Part shown: piece after piece, positions 1 to 7,538 of the stretch
How the letters are laid out: the number at the start of each line of letters is the position of its first letter
Numbering within the stretch: position 1 is the first letter of the stretch
Assembly: GCF_014203545.1 (NCBI RefSeq)
Contig: NZ_JACHJG010000007.1
Location: 1-43,018 of the forward strand
Length of the DNA: 43,018 bases
Reading direction: 5' to 3'
From: Streptomyces netropsis
GTDB taxonomy: Bacteria; Actinomycetota; Actinomycetes; Streptomycetales; Streptomycetaceae
Position numbers and translations under genes: made by a program
The notes under the pieces: generated by a model
Told to the model about the DNA's origin: nothing
Databases searched by the model: none
The model's input: only the letters and a program-made list of their open reading frames with translations

Positions 1-202
1 TTTGGCACGCTGTTGAGTTCTCAAGGAACGGACGCTTCCTTTGTACTCACCCTCTCGGGCTTTCCTCCGGGCGCTTCCCTTCGGTATTTCGTGTTTCCAA
101 CCTTACCAGATCCGTTTTCCGTTCCGTTTCCGGTTCGGATTTCGTTTCCGGCCCCCTGTTGGAGCGGGGTGTTTCGCGCCTTCCGGCGTGATCACTACTT
201 TA
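1..202 (-). other. 5' leader of an rRNA operon (16S gene off the left edge)
   Basis: Read on the - strand, the first 50 bases match the conserved leader that precedes 16S rRNA in Streptomyces: a TACAAAGGAAGCG stretch followed by TTGAGAACTCAACAGCG, the boxA/processing region. The upstream bases at about 60-110 (CTGGTAAGGTTGG and following) also belong to this leader. The operon therefore reads leftward and 16S would begin a few hundred bases beyond base 1. The recognition is from memory of Streptomyces rrn leaders. A TAAGGT -10 candidate lies at 100-105. Confidence 0.85.
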
Positions 203-225
203 GCGGATTTCCCCCGCGGCTCCTA
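197..225 (-). promoter_or_regulatory. Candidate rRNA promoter, downstream copy
   Basis: On the - strand there is a TAAAGT -10-like hexamer (197-202), 17 bases from a poor -35 (TAGGAG, 220-225). Streptomyces rrn operons have several tandem promoters, so a second start here is expected. The weak -35 keeps confidence modest. Confidence 0.45.
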
Positions 226-261
226 ATCGGAGCCGAGTCACGAATTTCGGCATGCCGAAAT
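218..261. promoter_or_regulatory. Two inverted repeats inside the rrn promoter region
   Basis: An 18-bp perfect palindrome, ATTTCGGCATGCCGAAAT, occupies 244-261. Beside it at 218-234 is a stem GGCTCC-TAATC-GGAGCC. Both lie between the tandem rRNA promoter candidates, where a DNA-binding regulator or a leader hairpin could act. No factor can be named from the sequence. Confidence 0.4.
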
Positions 262-354
262 CGTTCCCGTTCAAGGGCCGTGCAGTAGAGATTGCCGCCG
301 GTGCGGCGTGAGTGGCTGTCGCAGAACCGTTACGGCCCCGCGGCAACCCGGAGA

Positions 355-383
355 ACATTACGTATCGCCCTGACCCGTGTCAA
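355..383 (-). promoter_or_regulatory. Strong rRNA operon promoter
   Basis: On the - strand, TTGACA (378-383) is separated by exactly 17 bases from TAATGT (355-360). This is a near-consensus housekeeping (HrdB-type) promoter directed into the rrn leader and is the strongest-looking promoter in the window. Confidence 0.8.
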
Positions 384-424
384 CCCCGGTACGGGCGCCT
401 CCCGTAGGGCCTCTCAGCCGGGGC

Positions 425-973
425 TCAGTCGAGGTCGCTGAGGCGGCCGCCGGCATCCGGCTGGGCCTCTTCCACGCGGCGGAGCAGCCGGGTCAGCATC
501 TCGCCGAGCTGGCCGCGCTCCTCGCCGGAGAGGTCCTGGAGCAGGTCCTCCTCGAAAACAGTGGCCCTGCGCATGGCCTCCAGCCACTTGCCGCGTCCCT
601 CTTCCGTGATGCCGACGATGACGCGGACGCGGTTGTTCTCGTCACGCTCACGGGTGACGAGGCCTTCCGAGACCATCCGGTCGATCCGGTGGGTCATCGC
701 GGCCGGGGTGAGGCCGAGGCGCTTGGCGAGGTCGCCGGGGCCCATGCGGTAGGGGTCGCCGGCGAGTACGAGGGCCTTGAGGACCTCCCACTCCGCGTTG
801 CTGATGCCGAGCTCGGCGGTCTGGCGCCCGTACGCGACGCTCATGCGCCGGTTGAGCCGACTGAGTGCGGAGACGACCTTCTCCACCTGCGGATCCAGGT
901 CCTGGAACTCGCGCTGGTAGGCGGCGATCTGTTCGTCGAGGCTCGGCTCGGGGGCGCCGGAGGTGTCAGGCAT
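425..973 (-). CDS. MarR-family transcriptional regulator
   Basis: The 182-residue protein has the winged-helix layout of MarR proteins. An N-terminal helix region is followed by a segment around residues 55-65 reading GISNAEWEVLKAL. A helix-turn-helix region comes next (about 78-105, GDLAKRLGLTPAAMTHRIDRM), then the wing with the typical DENNRVR turn and a C-terminal dimerisation helix. Such regulators usually repress a neighbouring efflux gene and release DNA on binding small phenolic or drug-like ligands. Here the gene is divergent from an MFS transporter across 224 bp, which suggests that it controls that transporter and itself. The ligand is unknown. The ATG start has no competitor in frame. 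Confidence 0.9.
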   Translation of the reverse strand: MPDTSGAPEPSLDEQIAAYQREFQDLDPQVEKVVSALSRLNRRMSVAYGRQTAELGISNAEWEVLKALVLAGDPYRMGPGDLAKRLGLTPAAMTHRIDRMVSEGLVTRERDENNRVRVIVGITEEGRGKWLEAMRRATVFEEDLLQDLSGEERGQLGEMLTRLLRRVEEAQPDAGGRLSDLD

Positions 974-1025
974 GAGCCGCAGTATGACACGAGGGCTTGC
1001 CGTTAAAGACCTTTGATGTGTACTG

Positions 1026-1052
1026 TTTAGCTTCGAAGTTTAGAGTTGAAGT
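1026..1052. promoter_or_regulatory. Candidate MarR operator between the divergent genes
   Basis: The MarR/MFS intergenic region contains the 8-bp palindrome CTTCGAAG (1031-1038), flanked by two TTTAG copies, and a second imperfect dyad GAAGTCTTC at about 1048-1056. MarR dimers bind short AT-richer palindromes in such positions. This is a suggestion from position and symmetry only. Confidence 0.35.
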
Positions 1053-1197
1053 CTTCAGGGCTGGACTCTCCGCCTCGGACTCCTCTGCTTCGGCAGAACC
1101 AGTCAGCACCAAGTCAGTACCTCTTGAACCCCTTACTCCTTCGGACCCCGTGGGCTGCTGCCAGCGGGCTCCGTTCTCTCGACCTAGGTAGGTGAGT

Positions 1198-2529
1198 GTG
1201 ACCACCGCGATGGGCGCAGCGCTGCGCCGGATCCAGCTGGGGAACGCGTTGAGTGCGTTCGGCAGCGGCTTTACCGTCCCGTTCCTGTTCATCTATGTGT
1301 CTCAGGTGCGGAACCTCGGCGCGAGCACGGCAGGCATCGTGCTCGCGACGTTCGCCGTGGCCGCGCTTGTCGTGCTGCCCTTCGTCGGTCGGGTCATCGA
1401 CCGACGGGGTCCGCTGCCTGTGGTCGTCGCCGGTACGGTCTCCGCCGCCGTCGGATCGATGGGGCTCGGCCTCGCGAACAGTGAGCCGTTCGTCGTCGCC
1501 GCTGCCGCAGCGCTCGGTGCGGGCATCGCGGCGATCCAGCCCGCGCTGGCCACGATGATCGTCTGGTGTTCGACGCCGACCACCCGGTCGCGGGCCTTCG
1601 CGACGCAGTTCTTCCTGAACAACCTCGGCCTCGGTGTCGGTGGTCTGCTGGGCGGGCAGCTCGTGGACACGTCGGACCCGTCGAGCTTTGTGCGGCTCTT
1701 CGCGATCGAGTCGGTGATGTTCCTGGTGCTGGGTGCCGTGGTGGCGACCGTGCGGCTGCCGAAGGCTCCCAAGGTCGAGGGCGCCGTGCCGACCGACGCG
1801 GCGGCCAAGGGCGGCTGGCGGACCCTGCTCAAGGACCGGGCGATGGTCCAGCTGTGCGTGCTGGGCTTCGTGATGTTCTTCGCCTGCTACGGACAGTTCG
1901 AGTCGGGGCTCGCCGCCTTCGCGGTGGAGGTCACCCGGATCTCTCCGGCGACGCTGGGTATCGCCCTCGCGGCGAACACGGCGGCCATCGTGCTCGCGCA
2001 GTTCGTCGTGCTCAAGATGGTCGAGGGGAAGCGGCGCAGCCGGGTCATCGCGCTGGTCGGCGTCATCTGGACCGTGGCCTGGGTCATGGCCGGGGTCTCC
2101 GGGCTCGTGCCCGGGGCGCACGGTGTCGCCACCGCGCTGCTGATCTCGACGTACGCGCTCTTCGGTATAGGGGAGTCGATGCTGTCGCCGACGATGGCTC
2201 CGCTGGTGGCGGACCTGGCGCCGGGGCGGCTGGTCGGTCAGTACAACTCGGCCTTCGCTCTGGTGAAGCAGTTGGCGCTGGCGGTGGGCCCGGCCGTGGG
2301 CGGTCTGATGGCCGGTGCGGGGATGTACGTCACCTATATAGCGATGCTGGTCGTGTGCTCGCTGGGCATCAGCGTCCTGGCGCTGCGGCTGGGCCGTCGG
2401 CTCACCCCGGCACAGGACAACCCCTTGCGGGGGATCATCGTCGCGCGCTCCAAGGCGCCCGAGGGCGCTGCGGCCGGCGAGGTCGCCAAGGGCGCCGACG
2501 CGCCGGAGCGGGTGGCCGTGTCCGCGTAG
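1198..2529 (+). CDS. MFS transporter, probable drug/efflux permease
   Basis: This is an inner-membrane protein of about 443 residues with the 12-helix pattern of the major facilitator superfamily. The first helix region (NALSAFGSGFTVPFLFIYV) is followed by the inter-helix 2-3 motif with GRVIDRRG, a typical MFS motif A. The central loop carries KAPKVEG and the C-terminal half repeats the fold. It is probably proton-coupled efflux of a small molecule, controlled by the divergent MarR gene. The start is chosen at GTG 1198 because AGGTAGG (1186-1192) is well spaced from it; GTG 1192 overlaps that site and would add two residues. The substrate cannot be read from the sequence. Confidence 0.88.
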   Translation: MTTAMGAALRRIQLGNALSAFGSGFTVPFLFIYVSQVRNLGASTAGIVLATFAVAALVVLPFVGRVIDRRGPLPVVVAGTVSAAVGSMGLGLANSEPFVVAAAAALGAGIAAIQPALATMIVWCSTPTTRSRAFATQFFLNNLGLGVGGLLGGQLVDTSDPSSFVRLFAIESVMFLVLGAVVATVRLPKAPKVEGAVPTDAAAKGGWRTLLKDRAMVQLCVLGFVMFFACYGQFESGLAAFAVEVTRISPATLGIALAANTAAIVLAQFVVLKMVEGKRRSRVIALVGVIWTVAWVMAGVSGLVPGAHGVATALLISTYALFGIGESMLSPTMAPLVADLAPGRLVGQYNSAFALVKQLALAVGPAVGGLMAGAGMYVTYIAMLVVCSLGISVLALRLGRRLTPAQDNPLRGIIVARSKAPEGAAAGEVAKGADAPERVAVSA

Positions 2530-2630
2530 GGCTCATTCGTTCGCACCGCGCCTGTGGCCCCGGAACTCGACGTTCCAGGGGCCGCAGGCGCTTTGTCGTG
2601 CCCGGCTGTCGGTCGGATCCGCTCCGCTGG

Positions 2631-4418
2631 TCATGACGTGTGTCCGGCGGGGAGGGCGAACTCGCACCAGACGGCCTTGCCGCCGCCGGGTGTGCGGCGG
2701 GAGCCCCAGGAGGAGGCGATGGTGGCGACGATCGAGATCCCGCGGCCCGCTTCGTCGGCGGGCTCGGCCCGGCGGCGGCGCGGGAGGTGGTCGTCGCCGT
2801 CGGTGACCTCGATGATCAGCCGGCGGTCGGTGCGGCGCATGCGCAGCCGCATCGGGGGTGTGCCGTGCTGGAGGGAATTGGCGACGAGCTCGCTCGCGGC
2901 CAGGACGCCCAGGTCGCGCAGCTCGGTGGGGAAGCGCCAACTGGCCAGGACGCCCGAGGCGAAGGCACGCGCGCGTGGCGCGGCCTCGACGCCGCCGAGC
3001 AGCTCCAGCGCGGCGTTGTGGAAGAGCTCGGCGTCGTGGCCCGTTCGGGCTGGGTGCTGGAGGACGAGGACGGCGACGTCGTCGTCGTGGTCGGCGGTCA
3101 CTCCGAGGGCACGGATGAGCCGGTCGCACATGACCTGGGGTGAGCCGGTGGCGCCGGAGAAGGCGCGCTCCAGGGCTTCGACGCCGTCGTAGATGTCTTC
3201 GTCGCGCCGCTCGACGAGGCCGTCCGTATAGAGGACGGCGCTGGAGCCGGGGCCGAGGGGCACGGTGCCCGAGGTGTGCAGCCAGCCGCCGGTGCCCAGC
3301 GGGGGGCCGGTGGGCTCGGCGGCGCGGCGGACGGTGCCGTCGGGGTCGCGGACGAGGATGGGGAGGTGCCCGGCGGAGGCGTAGACGAGCCGGCCCTCGT
3401 TGGGGTCGTGGACGGCGTAGACGCAGGTGGCGATCTGGCTGGGGTCGATTTCGGTGGCGAGGCCGTCGAGCAGTTGCAGGACCTCGTGGGGTGGCAGGTC
3501 GAGGCGGGCGTAGGCCCGGACGGCCGTGCGGAGCTGGCCCATGACGGCGGCGGCGCGGACGCCGCGGCCCATGACGTCTCCGATGACGAGGGCGGTGCGC
3601 CCGGCGCCGAGGGTGATGACGTCGTACCAGTCGCCGCCGACGGCGGCGTCCTTGCCGCCGGGTTGGTAGGTGGCGGCGACGCGGAGGTCGTCGGGCTGTT
3701 CGAGCTCCTGGGGGAGCAGGCTGCGCTGGAGGGTGACGGCGGCCTCGCGCTGCTGGCGCTCGCTGGCGCGCAGCCGCTCGGCGGCCTCGACCTGGTCGGT
3801 GACGTCGGCGGCGAAGACGAGGACGCCCGGCTGGGTGGCTTCCGTGCCGTCGGGGCCGTGGGCGGCGTCGCGGGTGCCGATTTCGATCGGGGAGCAGGTG
3901 AACGTGTAGTAGCCGTGCCGGGGACGGGTGGCGGGGTCCGGGTCGGCGTCGGTGGGCGTGGGCGCCTCGGCGGCGGGGTTGACGGTGCCGTCGGCGGAGA
4001 CGCGGCGGGACTTGACCGTACGGGGTTTGCCGCTGCGCAGGACTTGGTCCATGAGGGGGAGCAGGCCGAGCTCGGCCAGCTCGGGGAGGGCCTCGCGGGC
4101 GGGTGCGCCCGTGGTGCGGGGGCCGAAGAGGGCTGCGTAGGCGGTGTTGACGTAGGCAATGCGGTGGTCGGGGCCGTGCACGAGGGCGACGAGGGCCGGG
4201 ACCTGGCCGAGGATGTCGTGGACGGAGAGCCCGTCGAGGGTGGGGACGGGGCTGTCGGGCGCGGGTGCGCCGGCCGGGGTGGTCTCGACGCGGGCGGCGG
4301 GCACGGCGCCGCCGGTCGTGGCGGCCGTGGTCGACGAGGGTGCGGCGGTGCGGTCGGTGCGCGCTGCGGCTCGGCGCTGCGTTCCGGGGAGCCGGGCGCT
4401 CCAGCGGGTGAAGTTCAC
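2631..4418 (-). CDS. PAS - SpoIIE/RsbU-type PP2C phosphatase - HATPase protein
   Basis: The protein has 595 residues. A variable N-terminus precedes a PAS-like domain (about 65-205, with the IAYVNTAYAALFG signature). A short coiled coil leads into a SpoIIE/RsbU PP2C domain (about 215-435) containing GGDWYD and GDVMGRG, the metal-binding Asp/Gly residues of the family. The C-terminus is a GHKL anti-sigma-like kinase domain (about 480-590) with the N-box SELVANSLQH and a G-rich GRGISIV box. Such fusions dephosphorylate anti-anti-sigma factors and may also phosphorylate them, linking a sensed signal to sigma-factor activity. This class is abundant in Streptomyces. No partner sigma or STAS gene is adjacent. 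It is soluble and cytoplasmic, since no membrane helices are evident. Confidence 0.9.
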   Translation of the reverse strand: MNFTRWSARLPGTQRRAAARTDRTAAPSSTTAATTGGAVPAARVETTPAGAPAPDSPVPTLDGLSVHDILGQVPALVALVHGPDHRIAYVNTAYAALFGPRTTGAPAREALPELAELGLLPLMDQVLRSGKPRTVKSRRVSADGTVNPAAEAPTPTDADPDPATRPRHGYYTFTCSPIEIGTRDAAHGPDGTEATQPGVLVFAADVTDQVEAAERLRASERQQREAAVTLQRSLLPQELEQPDDLRVAATYQPGGKDAAVGGDWYDVITLGAGRTALVIGDVMGRGVRAAAVMGQLRTAVRAYARLDLPPHEVLQLLDGLATEIDPSQIATCVYAVHDPNEGRLVYASAGHLPILVRDPDGTVRRAAEPTGPPLGTGGWLHTSGTVPLGPGSSAVLYTDGLVERRDEDIYDGVEALERAFSGATGSPQVMCDRLIRALGVTADHDDDVAVLVLQHPARTGHDAELFHNAALELLGGVEAAPRARAFASGVLASWRFPTELRDLGVLAASELVANSLQHGTPPMRLRMRRTDRRLIIEVTDGDDHLPRRRRAEPADEAGRGISIVATIASSWGSRRTPGGGKAVWCEFALPAGHTS

Positions 4419-4474
4419 TGAGGATTACCTCGCGGAGTCGTTCCGGACCAGCTCGGCCGGCTCGGCGGCGTCCT

Positions 4475-4545
4475 GCGGCTCAGCCGCTGGCTGAGCCGCG
4501 CGCCCGGCACGGGGCTGCGGTTGGCGGTGCGGGGGCCGGCCCCCG
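4475..4545 (-). promoter_or_regulatory. Hairpins in the 5' region of the SpoIIE-type gene
   Basis: Upstream of the start at 4418 there is a perfect 10-bp stem (GCGGCTCAGC / GCTGAGCCGC, 4475-4499) and a 16-bp palindrome CGGGGGCCGGCCCCCG (4530-4545). If transcription starts beyond them they would fold in the 5' untranslated RNA. No U-tract follows, so they are not clear terminators of the upstream NADH dehydrogenase gene, which reads in the same direction. Confidence 0.35.
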
Positions 4546-4705
4546 AGGTAAGGCAGCAAACGTCCGAATCCTCACGCTTGTCACTCTTCGCAGGTACGAG
4601 CCCACCCATGGTCACATGACCAGTGTGGCCGACCGGACTGACATCCGTGAGACGTCGCGCCCCGAGGGGGAGTTCCCGGTGCCGTGCGGGGCCGTGCGGC
4701 GCGCC

Positions 4706-6049
4706 TCAACTCGCCTCCGGATGGCGTCCGGTGCCCGCGGCGAGTTCGAATTCGGCACGGGGGTGTTCCAGCGAGCCGAGCGAGACGATCTCGCGTTTGA
4801 AGAGGCCCGCGAGGGTCCATTCGGCGAGGACACGCGCCTTGCGGTTGAAGGTGGGGACCCGGCTGAGGTGGTAGGCGCGGTGCATGAACCAGGCGGGGTA
4901 GCCCTTGAGCTTCTTGCCGTAGACGTGGGCGACGCCCTTGTGGAGGCCCAGGGAGGCCACGGAGCCGACGTACTTGTGCCGGTATTCCAGGAGCGGTTCG
5001 CCGCGCAGGGAGGCGAGCACGTTGCGGGCGAGGACCTTGGCCTGGCGGACGGCGTGCTGGGCGTTGGGCGCGCACTCGGTGCCGGGTTTCTCGGCGGTGA
5101 GGTCCGGGACGGCGGCCGCGTCGCCCGCGGCCCAGGCGTGTTCGGCGCCGTCCACCTGGAGGGCGGCGGTGCACTTGAGGCGGCCGCGCTCGTTGAGGGG
5201 CAGGTCGGTGGCGGCGAGGATCGGGTGCGGCTTGACGCCGGCGGTCCACACGAGGGTGCGGGTGGGGAAGCGGGAGCCGTCGCTGAGCTGGGCGACGCGG
5301 TGTTCGCAGGAGTCGAGGCGGGTGTCGAGGCGGACGTCGATGTTGCGGGCGCGTAGCTCGCGGACGGCGTACTTGCCCATCTCCTCGCCGACTTCGGGGA
5401 GGATCCGGCCGGTGGCCTCGACCAGGATGAACTTCAGGTCGTCGGGCTCGAGGTTGTGGTAGTACCGGGCGGCGTAGCGGGCCATGTCCTCCAGCTCGGC
5501 GAGCGCTTCCACGCCCGCGTAGCCGCCGCCGACGAAGACGAAGGTCAGGGCGGCGTCGCGGACCGCGGGGTCGCGGGTGGAGGAGGCGATGTCCAGCTGT
5601 TCGAGCACGTGGTTGCGCAGACCGATGGCTTCCTCGACGGTCTTGAAGCCGATGCCGAACTCGGCGAGGCCGGGGACCGGGAGGGTGCGGGAGACGGAGC
5701 CCGGGGCGAGGATCAGCTCCTCGTAGTGGACTTCGACGGCTCCGGTGCCCTCCTCGTGGGTGGCGAGCGTCTTGATCGTCGCGGTGCGCTTCGCGTGGTC
5801 GATGGAGGTGACCTCGCCGACGACGACCTGGCATTTGGGCAGGGTGCGGCGCAGGGGGACCACGACGTGCCGCGGCGAGATGGAGCCGGCCGCGGCTTCG
5901 GGGAGGAACGGCTGGTAGGTCATGTAGGGCTCGGGGTCGATCACCATGACCGTCGCCTCGTCCCGTTTGAGCTTCCGCTGGAGGCGCAGCGCGGTGTACA
6001 TCCCTACGTAGCCGCCGCCGACAACCAGAATGCGCGCCGGTTCCTTCAC
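4706..6049 (-). CDS. Type II NADH dehydrogenase (NDH-2), FAD-dependent
   Basis: The protein has 447 residues. An N-terminal Rossmann FAD motif (ILVVGGGYVGMYTA, residues 6-19) is followed by the NAD motif VFVGGGYAGVEALAE around 165-180. The active-site region has ...YQPFLPEAAAGSI, and a C-terminal FAD signature AAGDAAAVPD lies near 300. The last part is amphipathic, as in membrane-surface NDH-2 enzymes. The enzyme passes electrons from NADH to menaquinone without pumping protons. The start is GTG 6049, because GAGGAGG lies 7 bases upstream; longer in-frame readings have no ribosome site. It is divergent from the AtrA-like regulator, the same arrangement I recall for SCO4119/SCO4118 in S. coelicolor, so the regulator may act on it. 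Confidence 0.9.
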   Translation of the reverse strand: MKEPARILVVGGGYVGMYTALRLQRKLKRDEATVMVIDPEPYMTYQPFLPEAAAGSISPRHVVVPLRRTLPKCQVVVGEVTSIDHAKRTATIKTLATHEEGTGAVEVHYEELILAPGSVSRTLPVPGLAEFGIGFKTVEEAIGLRNHVLEQLDIASSTRDPAVRDAALTFVFVGGGYAGVEALAELEDMARYAARYYHNLEPDDLKFILVEATGRILPEVGEEMGKYAVRELRARNIDVRLDTRLDSCEHRVAQLSDGSRFPTRTLVWTAGVKPHPILAATDLPLNERGRLKCTAALQVDGAEHAWAAGDAAAVPDLTAEKPGTECAPNAQHAVRQAKVLARNVLASLRGEPLLEYRHKYVGSVASLGLHKGVAHVYGKKLKGYPAWFMHRAYHLSRVPTFNRKARVLAEWTLAGLFKREIVSLGSLEHPRAEFELAAGTGRHPEAS

Positions 6050-6343
6050 CAAGGCCCCTCCTCGCGTGTGGCCCGGCCCGAGGGTCGTCCGGCCGGGGTG
6101 CCGGGTCCCCCCGGCCGAGCACAGCTCCTCCCATGACGCACTGCCGACGGGAGTTTGTCCACAGGCCCGGCGAATTGTGTGACCGGCCGCGGAGCTGATC
6201 CCTCCAGGGGGAGTGGCGCATTCCGTGGGGAAAGTCCCCAGGTCAGGGGGGATGCGGTGGGGTGCCGCAGTGGTGCAGAATCGACGGGGATGGGGGCCGT
6301 ACTCCAAATGGGGGTGGCCTGTGCGGAACTACCCCCTTCTTTC

Positions 6344-6373
6344 TTGACCGGGGCTCAACTATGTTCGTACTCC
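6344..6373 (+). promoter_or_regulatory. Candidate promoter of the TetR-family (AtrA-like) gene
   Basis: TTGACC (6344-6349) is followed after 18 bases by TACTCC (6368-6373), about 80 bases ahead of the ATG at 6451. The -35 is good and the -10 is poor. The surrounding 6050-6450 region separates the two divergent genes and holds no convincing ORF. Confidence 0.4.
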
Positions 6374-6450
6374 GTCGGGGTGTCGAGACGTGCCCCGGCA
6401 GTCAGGGCGGGGAGTCTCCGGGGGGAGACGTCATAACCGGGGGAAGTCTT

Positions 6451-7188
6451 ATGCACATTCAGAGCTCTCATTGGTCGGCTGCTGTCGCGACGCCGGACGG
6501 CAATGGTGGCCGCAACACGCCGCTGCGTGTGGATGCTCAGCGCAATCTCGAACATGTTCTGCGAGCGGCTCGCGAGGTCTTCGGCGAGCTGGGGTACGGG
6601 GCGCCGATGGAGGACGTGGCGCGCCGGGCCCGGGTGGGTGTGGGGACGGTCTACCGCCGCTTCCCCAGCAAGGACGTCCTCGTACGGCGGATAGCCGAGG
6701 AGGAGACGGCGCGGCTGACCGAGCAGGCGCGGACGGCGCTGGGCCAGGAGGACGAGCCGTGGTCGGCGCTGTCCCGGTTCCTGCGCACGTCGGTGGCCTC
6801 GGGCGCCGGGCGGCTGCTGCCGCCGCAGGTGCTGCGGGTCGGCGTCGACGTGGACTCCGAGGAGCCGACGGCGCGGGTCCCGCAGCAGCGTCAGCCGGGC
6901 GCCACCGGGGGCCAGTTGCACGAGCTGCGGCTGGTCGAGCAGCGGCCCGTGGTGGTCGAGGACCGCGAGGACTCGGGTGCGGCGGCGCTGCTGGAGGTCG
7001 TCGGCCGACTGGTCGACCGGGCGCGGGCGGCGGGTGAGCTGCGGGCGGATGTGACGGTCGCGGACGTCCTGCTGGTCATAGCCACGGCAGCTCCTTCGCT
7101 GCCGGACGCGGCTCAGCAGGCCGCGGCGTCCTCGCGGCTGCTGGACATCCTGCTGGAGGGTCTCCGGTCCCGTCCGGCCGTCGGTTAG
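6451..7188 (+). CDS. atrA: TetR-family regulator, AtrA-like
   Basis: The 245-residue protein has a TetR DNA-binding domain at about residues 30-80: the helix RAAREVFGELGYGAPMEDVA, then the recognition region VGVGTVYRRFPSKDVLVRR. The remainder is a ligand-binding-type helical domain. The ATG at 6451 is preceded by GGGGGAAG at good spacing; an upstream in-frame reading has no ribosome site. In S. coelicolor AtrA (SCO4118) activates actII-ORF4 of the actinorhodin cluster and affects N-acetylglucosamine uptake, and in S. griseus its orthologue acts on strR. Gene order (NDH-2 on one side, sigma factor on the other) supports orthology. The symbol rests on synteny and memory of the sequence, not on a search. 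Confidence 0.75.
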   Translation: MHIQSSHWSAAVATPDGNGGRNTPLRVDAQRNLEHVLRAAREVFGELGYGAPMEDVARRARVGVGTVYRRFPSKDVLVRRIAEEETARLTEQARTALGQEDEPWSALSRFLRTSVASGAGRLLPPQVLRVGVDVDSEEPTARVPQQRQPGATGGQLHELRLVEQRPVVVEDREDSGAAALLEVVGRLVDRARAAGELRADVTVADVLLVIATAAPSLPDAAQQAAASSRLLDILLEGLRSRPAVG

Positions 7189-7352
7189 TTCTCCGGTTTC
7201 CGGGTCGGCGCCTGTCCGGGTCGGCCCGGGGCCGTAGGTCCCGACAGCCGTTGAGGATCCGGCCTCGGTCGGGTCATTGCGGGGAAGGGCGGGCAGTCCG
7301 TTCGGGCTGGCGTCCAGTTCTTGCGGCTTCCGCGCCTCTTGCGGTTCTTGGC

Positions 7353-7368
7353 TCGGGCGTACGCCCGA
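7353..7368. promoter_or_regulatory. 16-bp perfect palindrome upstream of the sigma-factor fusion
   Basis: TCGGGCGTACGCCCGA is perfectly symmetrical and lies in the 350-bp gap (7189-7538) between the TetR gene and the sigma gene. Several GTTCGGG/CCCGAAC copies surround it (near 7298, 7364 and 7400). It may be an operator or an RNA hairpin. No convincing promoter or gene is otherwise seen in this gap. Confidence 0.35.
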
Positions 7369-7538
7369 ACGGGTGGGGGATGTTCGGAAAGGCTTCCTCG
7401 TTCGGGTGACGGCGAGTGGTCCTGTGTGCGAACTCGCCCCGGACGAGTGGTTGCCGGTCCGGGTGGGGTCGTTGCGGTGTGCTCTGTGCCACGCTGGCCC
7501 GATGTTCGGGTGTGCCTGCGTGTACGGGAGCCTCCGCT

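Noticed and set aside
13..288. Open frame of 91 codons at the left edge
   Set aside because: It runs antisense through the rRNA leader and tandem promoters; its sequence is the known kind of false ORF from rrn leader DNA.
4415..4615. 66-codon frame upstream of the SpoIIE-type gene
   Set aside because: It has no ribosome site, shows low-complexity basic composition and passes through two GC-rich hairpins. It is more likely untranslated leader.
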